Source of the DNA: Serripes groenlandicus
Taxonomy: Eukaryota; Mollusca; Bivalvia; Cardiida; Cardiidae
Length of the DNA stretch: 64,000 bases
NCBI GenBank assembly: GCA_031761405.1
Contig: JASEVX010000010.1
Span: forward strand, 9,334,554-9,398,553
Reading direction: 5' to 3'
The notes beneath the pieces were generated by a model. It had not been told where the DNA came from, did not search any database, and was given only the letters and a program-made list of their open reading frames with translations. Shown piece after piece: positions 57,201 to 64,000 of the stretch (positions are counted from its first letter, which is position 1; each line of letters opens with the position of its first letter). The translations under genes and the position numbers were made by a program.

Positions 57201-60200
57201 AAACTAGGTCACTAAGGCAAGTTTGAGAAAAATCTTGTTAACACTGTAGATATTGTAATTTTTACTTCAGCAACTTGAAACTTTGTAAGAATATTTGTCT
57301 TGATAATAGCTAAGCCAAGCATGAATATGGGTCATGTCAGGTCTAGATCTAGGTCACTAGGCCAACTTAAAGAAAAATCTTGTTAACATTTCTTGAGCCG
57401 TATCTTTTAATTGAGCATGTTGAAACTTTGTCAGAATGTTTGTCTTGATTATATCTAGGCCAAGGTTAAATATGAGACATTTCTGGTCAAAAACAAGGTC
57501 ACTTGGCCAAATTGAAGGACAATCTTGTTAACACTCTGGAAGCTGCATTTTTAACTTGAGCATGTTGAAACTTTTTAAGAATGTTTGTCTTGATGATATC
57601 TAGGCCAAACACAAATATGGGTCATGTCAGGTCAAAAACTAAGTCACTGGGCCAAATTTGAGAAAAAATCTATTTAACACTCGAGAGACTTCTGCAGCTT
57701 GAAACTTTGTCAGAATGTTTGTCTTGATGATATGGAGCGATACTTGCCCTCTTGTATAAGCTTACCTGACTGCAAAATGAGTAATTGTGGTTGGTATGAC
57801 AAATAACATTGCATAACTCAGGTGAGCGATCAAGAGCCATCATGGCCCTCTTGTCCAAATACTGTATGAGAAGGTACATTTTTAGCTCACCGTCATCAAC
57901 AATTTCTTAAATCAACAACTCCTCCTAAACCACATAGCTAATTTCACTTAAATGTTCCTTACATGATCCCCTTTAAAACATTGTCCAAATAATTGTATTT
58001 CATACACAATTGTGGTTGCCATGGCAATGAAAAGGAAAACATTAAAATTCTTCTTGACAGAAACTACTGGCCTTATTTAAAAACAATTTCACATAATTGA
58101 TCCTTGGGTGAAGCCATTGTGAGGCTGGGGATGGTTTTCCATATATGGTTATTGTAAAAAAATCTTCTCATACGAAAACTGCTCACCAGATTTCAATATG
58201 ATTTGGCAGAAATGTTCCTTGGGTGACCTTCTACCAAGATTGTTCAAGCCGTTATGATTCGTCAAAAAGCATGGCCGCCAGGGGCGCCCGGCTGCACTTG
58301 ATTTTCCATATTTGACAAAGTAAAAGTTGCCTATATTGTTTAACACTTTATTCCAGTATTTTTAGCATGAGTGTTTGAGAATAGTCTGAGATATTGCAGT
58401 CACCCTTTCGTCGACGTACACAATTTGTCTAGTTTGTCCAGAACATAACTTTCTAAGTATTAAAGATATTCAAGTGAAATTTCATATATGAATATAGGCC
58501 AGTTTGAGGAAGTGCAGTGTACAAGAACCATAACTCTAGCATCAATAATGTTTGGATTATCCAACTTCTTTTATGTTAAAAATTGCTTGTCTGGGCCATA
58601 ACCTTTTAAGTATTAAAGATATTCAAATGGCCAATGACAGGAAGTGCAGTGTGCAAGCAGAGTAACTCTAGCTTCAATAATCTTTTAGTTAATGCCCTTT
58701 TTGGCCGAATTGCAACATAAATGCGGTCTATGGATTGACGATTTCTGTCCATATATCAGTCCGTCCATCTGGGGTCAACATTTTGTTAATCTTTGTGTTT
58801 AGGTCCATATCTCTACTTGTCACAGGTCAATGAGATTCAACATGTGACTTAACTTTGATGAGTCCTGCATGGTTATCTACTCTGTTAGAAAATCTTTATA
58901 AACTTTACTGCAATATGATATGTCACACAGTCATGATTTGTGTCAGGAACAGTCAACTTTAACCCTGTACTTCATAGATACTAATTATTTTGCACCAATG
59001 AAACATTGTTAGGTTAACTGACCGCAATATATAACTGCAAAATTGTACAAAAGGCATTAAACTCCATTCAATCAATTGACCTTTTTGTATTTCCTTTATA
59101 TAAATTTTATTTTTCAGTTGTTCATGGGTCTTCCAGTGCTGAAATTCCTCCTTCAGTCATCAGGGATTGTCATCACTATGAAGAGAGTGGTAACCATGTT
59201 AAAACCAAATTTCTCAGCAGCAGGAAGTAACGCCATTCAGTATGAAAAAGATGTTTACGGTCTTTTCATTAAGTACATGAGAGAAGTAACAGGTATCTTT
59301 TTAAGTCATAGAATACATTTGAAATATGTTTTACCAATGAAGGACACTTTCTATAAAAAGTCAAACCTGACTTAAGCAGCAATCGAAGGAAAGGCAAAAT
59401 GTTGACTGCTTAAGGCAGGTGGCTGATATTGTCATTTTAGTAAATTATCAAGTGGCTGCTTAAACCAAGTTGTTGCTTAAACAAGGTGACTGTTATAGCT
59501 GGTTGGACAGTAAAAATTAAGTATGATGTTATCTCAATTACATTTCCCAGAGGACTGGGCTTGTTTTCCTTATATGTATATATATTGAAAACTAATTAAG
59601 AATCTTCTTGTCCAAAATTACTGGCCTGATTTAAAAAATAATTTGGCACAAATGTTCCTCTGGTGATCCTCTATCAAGACTGTTCAAATAATTCCAATCC
59701 GTTAAAAAACATGGCCGCCAGGGGGTGGGGCTTGTTTTCCTTTTATGTACAAATAGTAAATGTTTTAAAATACTTGTACAAAAGCACTGGCCTAATTTGA
59801 AAATAATTTGGCACAAATGCTCCTTGGATGACCCTTTACCAAGATTGTTCAAATTATTTTTATCAGTTGATAAACATGGCCATTGGGTGTGGCTCATTTT
59901 GCTTAAATGTATGAAGATTCAATTTTAAAAACTTTTAAAGTTCTATTAAATCAGGTGAGCGATATAGGACCATCATGATCCTCTTGTTAAGTAATTTTCA
60001 GAAATTTAGCAGTTTGATAATGGGCCATTGATCAGGTGATAGATTTATGGCCATCTTGTCCCTCTTATTTGTGTCAAGGTCCTATGCATATTACACACTC
60101 AACTCTTGTTTATTTTTGCAAAACTAATTTTAAACACTTGCTCTGATCTAAACTTCAGCTGGAAGAAGAGGCAACATAACACTGTCCAGTATACTGCAGT

Positions 60201-60418
60201 TTGTTACAAGCACAGACGAAGAACCAGTTCTTGGGTTTAAGATACAGCCATCTATACAGTTTTGTGAAGTCATTGATGGATTTTTGCCAACTGCTAGTAC
60301 TTGTGTGAATTCTTTGACAATACCTCGACCTACTCAAAATATCAGATTGCCTGAACGTGAACAAGTATTCAATCTGTATGACTATGCCTTTTCGAATACA
60401 GTTTATGGGTTACATTAA
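47141..60418 (+). CDS. HECT-type E3 ubiquitin-ligase-like gene (five exons, gene span)
   Basis: Exons 47141-48265, 49871-50003, 55078-55217, 59118-59292 and 60159-60418, all with AG/GT borders and matching phases (0, 1, 0, 1). From ATG 47171 the product is about 600 aa. Residues 1-135 match the N-terminal region of G2E3-like mollusc and fish proteins (FPKLKQSGGFELLR, GPQARIYVRPIQ). C151, C154, H166 and C170 form a C2HC, UBZ-like finger. An acidic, Asn-rich linker follows. The HECT domain runs from about residue 335 to the end: LEVQFYNEQACDFGGPRKEF, then GIILALTILQNGKLPTFLS, and the C-lobe PTASTCVNSL with candidate catalytic C563. HECT enzymes carry ubiquitin on that cysteine. The N-lobe is shorter than in classical HECT ligases. 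A SAM-like exon upstream (42728) appears to be the original first exon. Confidence 0.88.
48427..48579. mobile_element. Hairpin MITE in the intron
   Basis: Ends GATTTGATTGTTGGAGAGTG and CACTTCAACAATCAAATAC are imperfect reverse complements of about 20 bp. The interior is AT-rich with no coding capacity. Confidence 0.7.
48801..48892. mobile_element. Related short hairpin MITE
   Basis: GGAGTGTGATAT at the left and ATATCACACTCC at the right are exact reverse complements. The flanking TTTGATTGCT resembles the previous MITE, so this is probably a shorter family member. Confidence 0.7.
49003..49560 (+). mobile_element. AGCTATACTGGCC-family repeat, 5' part
   Basis: Starts AGCTATACTGGCCAAAGGCC (self-complementary CTGGCC...GGCCAG), then about three ~160-bp modules with AAACTTAGATAGTAGTTAAA and TTATGGCCCTTGAAATTGTC. 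The right end is missing. The 37 bp containing its first nine bases are tandemly duplicated at about 48942-49012. Confidence 0.7.
49871..50003 (+). CDS. HECT gene exon: N-lobe core
   Basis: Acceptor TTTTTTCTTTCAG; encodes QACDFGGPRKEFFRLIQLEL through DYKTVGIIL. The donor TTG/GTATGT leaves phase 1. The GGPRKEFF block is the most conserved part of the HECT N-lobe. Confidence 0.9.
50363..53010 (+). mobile_element. AGCTCGAC-family HINE-like element, copy 2, with nested insertion
   Basis: Left end AGCTCGACTATTCGAAGAAT. The right end has ATAGTCGAGC, stem-loop GCTGTCCTCCGACAGC (52988-53003) and TCTTGTT. About five ~170-bp internal units (GTTAAAGTTTTAGGGCAAGT, AAGTACTTGTGCTAGGGCTT) differ from those of copy 1, so only the termini define the family. 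The ATGCCCCC-family element 51409-52665 sits inside it. Confidence 0.88.
51409..52665 (+). mobile_element. ATGCCCCC-family HINE-like element, complete
   Basis: Left end ATGCCCCCACGGAATC. The right end has TTGGGGGGCATC, then stem-loop GTGTTT-CAC-AAACAC (52642-52656) and ATCTTGTTT. The interior is about seven copies of a ~155-bp unit (ACTTTTGAACCATAACAG, ACGGCTACCATATTTCACAT, CTTGACCTTTGACCTAGATG), some shortened. Confidence 0.88.
53017..54203 (+). mobile_element. AGCTCGAC-family HINE-like element, copy 3
   Basis: Left end AGCTTGTCTATTCGAAGAAT begins six bases after copy 2 ends. Right end AAATAGTCGAGC, stem-loop GCTGTCCTCCGACAGC (54181-54196), then TGTTTGTTT. Internal ~190-bp units (AAGCTAGCATTTACCC, CATAGCAAGTTGG, GTCAAAGGTCAAGGTCACTG) are a third type, with a copy-1-like unit at the 3' end. 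Confidence 0.85.
54204..55077. other. Remainder of intron, no gene
   Basis: Contains a relic of an element's right end (about 54425-54485, GGGCGATCAATTTAGGGCC), two related segments with AGGAGTTCCTTGCTAA (54765 and 54881) and a (CA)n run at 54951-54974. A 64-codon minus-strand frame here has no support. Confidence 0.5.
55078..55217 (+). CDS. HECT gene exon: N-lobe second part
   Basis: Acceptor CATTTATTACAG. Two bases complete the split codon, then LTILQNGKLPTFLSPEVVEE through VLGMYD. Donor GAT/GTAAGT, phase 0. The join to the preceding exon (GIILA-LTILQNG) reproduces the typical HECT helix. Confidence 0.9.
55239..56826 (+). mobile_element. AGCTCACC-family HINE-like element, complete
   Basis: Left end AGCTCACTTGAGCTTTGCTC. 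The right end has CAGGCGAGCGATTC, stem-loop GGGCCAT-C-ATGGCCC (56804-56818) and TCTTGTTT. The interior has two sets of modules, each restarting at CAGTAACCAGTGGGTCAAT (near 55316 and 56156), with ATGTTCCTTGG and CATGGCCGCCAGGGGG. A 24-base G run lies at 55735-55758. Confidence 0.88.
55735..55758. repeat. 24-base poly-G run
   Basis: An uninterrupted G run inside the GCCAGGGGGCGGGG module. Other copies of the module have 5-6 Gs here, so it is a local expansion or a sequencing artefact. Confidence 0.95.
56827..57856 (+). mobile_element. AGCTTACCTGAG HINE-like relative
   Basis: Starts AGCTTACCTGAGAACGAAGT immediately after the previous element's TCTTGTTT. Internal ~170-bp units carry GAAACTTTGTCAGAATGTTT and AAAACTAGGTCACTAGG. 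It ends with CAGGTGAGCGATCAAGA, GCCATCATGGC stem and CCTCTTGT. Another AGCTTACCTGA start lies at about 57767, so two overlapping copies may be present. Confidence 0.75.
57884..58360 (+). mobile_element. AGCTCACC-family fragment, left part
   Basis: Starts AGCTCACCGTCATCAACAAT; modules include AATGTTCCTTGGGTGACC and CATGGCCGCCAGGGGC. No right end before 58360, after which the sequence becomes unrelated. Confidence 0.65.
58361..59117. other. Intron sequence, diverged repeat, no gene
   Basis: A pair of related segments (AAGTATTAAAGATATTCAA at about 58455 and 58608; GGAAGTGCAGTGT nearby) marks a diverged tandem repeat. Nothing coding was found. Confidence 0.5.
59118..59292 (+). CDS. HECT gene exon: N-lobe/C-lobe junction
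   Basis: Acceptor TTTATTTTTCAG. Encodes LFMGLPVLKFLLQSSGIV through IKYMREVT. The donor ACAG/GTATCT leaves phase 1. It lies between a left and a right fragment of AGCTCACC-family repeats. Confidence 0.88.
59540..59989 (+). mobile_element. AGCTCACC-family fragment, right part
   Basis: Two and a half modules (TTTGGCACAAATG, GATCCTCTATCAAGA, CATGGCCGCCAGGGGG), then the right end CAGGTGAGCGATATA with stem-loop GGACCATCATGATCC (59968-59982) and CTCTTGTTA. No left end is attached. Confidence 0.7.
60159..60418 (+). CDS. HECT gene last exon: C-lobe with catalytic Cys
   Basis: Acceptor CTAAACTTCAG. Two bases complete a split Ala codon, then GRRGNITLSSILQFVTSTDE, PSIQFCEVIDGFLPTAST and CVNSLTIPRP. The catalytic-site TGT is at 60302-60304. 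The stop TAA at 60416-60418 follows a C-terminus ending YAFSNTVYGLH. Confidence 0.92.
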
Positions 60419-60762
60419 CAAGGATGATAGTAACTAACTTATGTACGGATACAAAGAAACCTGCAAAAGAAGAATAGTGAAAGGATATTGTCACTGTGAT
60501 CATAATAACCCTCTTGTAACTTAACTGTTTTCATTATAGAATACTTATACATACTTCTGGAGAGCAGAGGTAGTATTTAGCTGTAAAGCTACATTTCTGA
60601 ATTATGATGTCTCATCTATTTTGCATTTTCCTGCCTCTGCAGCAGATATTGAAAAGATTAAGTAAAAAAGAGCTATTGCTTATAAACAACAGTTTGCTTG
60701 TATGTCCCTATCTTGGGGGAGGGGCACATATACTTGCTCTTGTCTGTATGTATGTATGTATG

Positions 60763-61458
60763 TACGAGGGTTGTTTTAAAAAATTCCAGAAAAGTGCCAT
60801 ATCACTTTTAATAATTAATATTAAATATTAAATGCATCTCTTTATGTTTATGTATTACAAACATCGCACATTTACATTTTATAATCGAAGAAGCAATTTC
60901 ATTTTAATGTGAGTGGGGCAGCTACAAATAACACATAAATGTTTTACTTAAAAAGCCACACACCAGTTGTTGTTGGAAAACTACCTCATAATTGAATCTT
61001 CTCAAAATACTATCCTGCATTCGTAACACAATTTTCCCATTTATGTACCCATGATTTATAACAAGTTCTGAAATGTATAGTGGGTATTTTCTGTATGTAT
61101 TTGTCCACTATCATAAAAGCGAAGATGCTTGGATCAAAGTTTGATGACGTTGACAACCTGCCCATGGTAGTGCACGAATGCATACGGAAAATTCTTACTA
61201 AGCATTTTAGAACTTGTTATAAACCATGGGTACATAAATGGGAAAATGTGTTATTTGTAGCTGCCCCGCTCACATTGACATGACATTGCTACTTTGATTA
61301 TAGAATGTGCAATATTTGTAATACATAAACATAAAGAGATGCATTTAATAAAATATACTTGAAAGTCATTACTGTCAACATTTCCTTAAAAATATTGATT
61401 ATTAGATATTTAAAAGTGATATGGCACTTTTCTGGTAACTTTTAAAACACCACTTGTA
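60763..61458. mobile_element. Mariner-derived foldback element
   Basis: Left end TACGAGGGTTGTTTTAAAAA. The right end, read on the minus strand, is TACAAGTGGTGTTTTAAAAG. Homology continues inward (CCAGAAAAGTGCCATATCAC in both arms) and further at GGGGCAGCTACAAATAACAC. Both arms contain a piece of mariner-type transposase C-terminus: minus strand near 61040 reads KWENCVTNAG, stop, YFEKIQ; plus strand near 61225 reads CYKPWVHKWEN. TA targets and the TACGAGGG start fit Tc1/mariner. The right arm lacks ~100 bp present in the left. Confidence 0.8.
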
Positions 61459-61469
61459 TGTATGTTTGA

Positions 61470-64000
61470 AATATTGCATGTTTTTCACACAGAGAACAAT
61501 TACTAAACTATAAAAGTTGTTGTAGTTTTGAAGTGTTACATGTTTTTCACACAGACACAATTACCAAACCGTAAAAAGTGTTGTAGTTTTGAAGTATTAC
61601 ATTTTTTTCACACATAGAGCAATTACCCAACTATAAAAGTTGTTGTAGTTTTGAAGTATTACATTTTGTTCACACACAGCAATTACCAAACTATAAAAGT
61701 TGTTGTAGTTTTAAAGTATTACATGTTTTGCTCACAGAGAGCAATTACCAAACTATGAAAGTTGTTGTAGTTTTGAAGTATTACATATTTTGCACTCAGA
61801 GCAATTACCAACCTATAAAAGTTGTTGTAGTTTTTAAGTGTTACATGTTTTTCACACATCGAGCAATTACCAAACTATAAAAGTTGTTGTAGGTTTGAAG
61901 TGTTAATACTATAACATTTGTTGTAGTTTTGAAGTATTACATTTTTTTCACACATAGAGCAATTACCAAACTACAAAAGTTGTTGTAGTTTTGAAGTGTT
62001 ATATGTTTTGCACACAGAGAGCAATATCCAAACTATAAAAGTTGTTGTAGTTTTGAAGTGTTACATGTTTTGCACACAGAGAGCAATAACCAAAATTTAA
62101 AAGTTGTTGTAGTTTTGAAGTGTTACATGTTTTGCACACAGAGAGCAAATACCAAACTATAAAAGTTGTTGTAGTTTTGAAGTGTTACATGTTTTGCACA
62201 CAGAGAGCAATATCCAAACTATAAAAGTTGTAGTTTTGAAGTGTTACATGATTTGCACACAGAGAGCAATTACCAAACTACAAAAGTTGTTGTAGTTTTG
62301 AAGTGTTACATGCTCACAGAGAGCAATTACCAAACTATAAAAGTTGTTGTAGTTTTGACGTGTTACATGCTCACAGAGAGCAATTACCAAACTATAAAAG
62401 TTGTTGTAGTTTTGAAGTGTTACATGCTCACAGAGAGCAAATACCAAACTATAAAAGCTGTTGTAGTTTTGAAGTGTTACATGTTCTGCACACATAGAGA
62501 AATATCCAAACTATAAAAGTTGTTGTAGTTTTGAAGTGTTACATGTTCTGCACACATAGAGAAATATCCAAACTATAAAAGTTGTTGTAGTTTTGAAGTG
62601 TTATATGTTTTGCACACAGAGAGCAATTACCAAATTACAAAAGTTGTTGTAGTTTTGAAGTGTTACATGTTCTGCACACATAGAGAAATATCCAAACTAT
62701 AAAAGTTGTTGTAGTTTTGAAGTGTTATATGTTTTGCACACAGAGAGCAATTACCAAACTACAAAAGTTGTTGTAGTTTTGAAGTGTTACATGCTCACAG
62801 AGAGCAATTACCAGACTATAAAAGCTGTTGTAGTTTTGAAGTGTTACATGTTCTGCACACATTGAGAAATATCCAAACTATAAAAGTTGTTGTAGTTTTG
62901 AAGTGTTACATGCTCACAGAGAGCAATTACCAAACTATAAAAGTTGTTGTAGTTTTGAAGTGTTACATGTTTTTCACACATAGAGAAATATCCAAACTAT
63001 AAAAGTTGTTGTAGTTTTGAAGTGTTACATGTTTTGCACACATAGAGAAATATCCAAACTATAAAAGTTGTTGTAGTTTTGAAGTGTTACATGTTTTGCA
63101 CACAGAGAGCAATTACCAAACTATAAAAGTTGTTGTAGTTTTGAAGTATTACATTTTGTTCACATATAGAGAAATTACCAAACTATAAAACTTGTTGTAG
63201 TTTTGAAGTGTTACATGTTCTGCACACAAAGAGCAATTACCAAACTATAAAAGTTGTTGTAGTTTTGAAATATTACATGTTTTGCGCACAGAGAGCAATT
63301 ACCAAACTATAAAAGTTGTTGTAGTTTTGAAATATTACATGTTTTGCACACAGAGAGCAATTACCAAACTATAAAACTTGTTGTAGTTTTGAAGTATTAC
63401 ATTTTGTTCACATATAGATAAATAACCAAACTATAAAACTTGTTGTAGTTTTGAAGTGTTACATGTTTTGCACACAGAGAGCAATTACCAAACTATAAAA
63501 GTTATTGTAGTTTTGAAATATTACATGTTTTGCACACAGAGAGCAATTACCAAACTTTAAAAAAACTGTTGTAGTTTTGAAGTGTTACATGTTTTGCACA
63601 CAGAGAGCAATTACTATAAAAGTTGTTGTAGTTTTACAAGAGTTACATATTTTTCACACAAAGAGCAATTATCAAACTATAAAAGTTGTTGTAGTTTTGA
63701 AGTATTACATTTTGTTTAAACATAGAGAAATTACCAAACTATAAAAGTTGTTGTAGTTTTAGAAGAGTTACATATTTTTCACACAGAGAGCAATTATCAA
63801 ACTATAAAAGTTGTTGTAGTTTTGAAGTATTACATTTTGTTCACACATAGAGCAATTACCAAACTATAAAAGTTGTTGTAGTTTTGAAGTGTTATATGTT
63901 TTACACACAGAGAGCAATTATGAAACTATAAAAGTTGTTGTAGTTTTGAAGTGTTACATGTTCTGCACACATAGAGCAATTACCAAACTATAAATTGTTG
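61470..64000. repeat. 62-bp satellite, ~40 copies, continues past the window
   Basis: The unit runs GTTGTTGTAGTTTTGAAGTG, TTACATGTTTTGCACACAGA, GAGCAATTACCAAACTATAA, AA. Length variants arise by loss of the TTTTGCACA segment (about 62310-62430). Each unit contains a small AAACTA/TAGTTT inverted pair. The open frames on both strands are periodicity artefacts. Confidence 0.97.

Overview
Eukaryotic, AT-rich, gene-poor and very repeat-rich nuclear DNA. Three things point to a bivalve mollusc, probably a clam-like (heterodont) species: a Mab-21/cGAS-like gene of the kind expanded in bivalves, a HECT gene of the SAM-plus-HECT type common in molluscs, and several dispersed repeats I recognise from bivalve genomes (the AGCTCACCTGAGC family, the ATGCCCCC...GGGGGGCAT family, tRNA-derived SINEs). 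This assignment is inference; no species is claimed.

Layout. 1-7.4 kb: intergenic DNA, a tandem-repeat element bounded by inverted ends (2997-4362), a broken non-LTR retrotransposon (4694-6192) and two GA microsatellites. 7.4-34.2 kb: a segmentally duplicated locus. Unit A has a diverged upstream minisatellite, an intact single-coding-exon Mab-21/cGAS-like receptor gene (10658-12814) and a 67-bp satellite, followed by unique and repeat DNA. A complete BEL/Pao retrotransposon (18701-27573; 1272-bp LTRs that look identical, 5-bp target duplication, one uninterrupted 1960-aa gag-pol frame) is inserted next. Unit B keeps only the last ~90 codons of the receptor gene (27682-27957), then a related satellite and related flank. 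Unit C keeps only the upstream flank and an expanded 47-bp array (to 34205). 34.2-42.7 kb: SINE and HINE-type repeats, a probable terminal exon of a WSC-domain protein on the minus strand (36255-36401), a near-perfect hairpin, and a 4-kb complex of ~21-bp repeat arrays in direct, inverted, direct order. 42.7-60.4 kb: one plus-strand HECT ubiquitin-ligase-like gene. Its SAM-like first exon (42728-42915) is out of frame by one base; a linker and zinc-finger exon (47141-48265) and four HECT exons follow (49871-50003, 55078-55217, 59118-59292, 60159-60418), joined with consistent splice phases. Its introns are packed with nested rolling-circle-type (HINE-like) elements and MITEs. 60.7-64 kb: a mariner-derived foldback element, then a 62-bp satellite running off the end of the window.

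The two recognisable host genes fit known themes: nucleotidyltransferase-fold innate sensing (Mab-21/cGLR) and ubiquitin ligation. Nothing shows that they work together. Most other open frames are by-products of tandem repeats whose period is a multiple of three, or are antisense to the retrotransposon gene.
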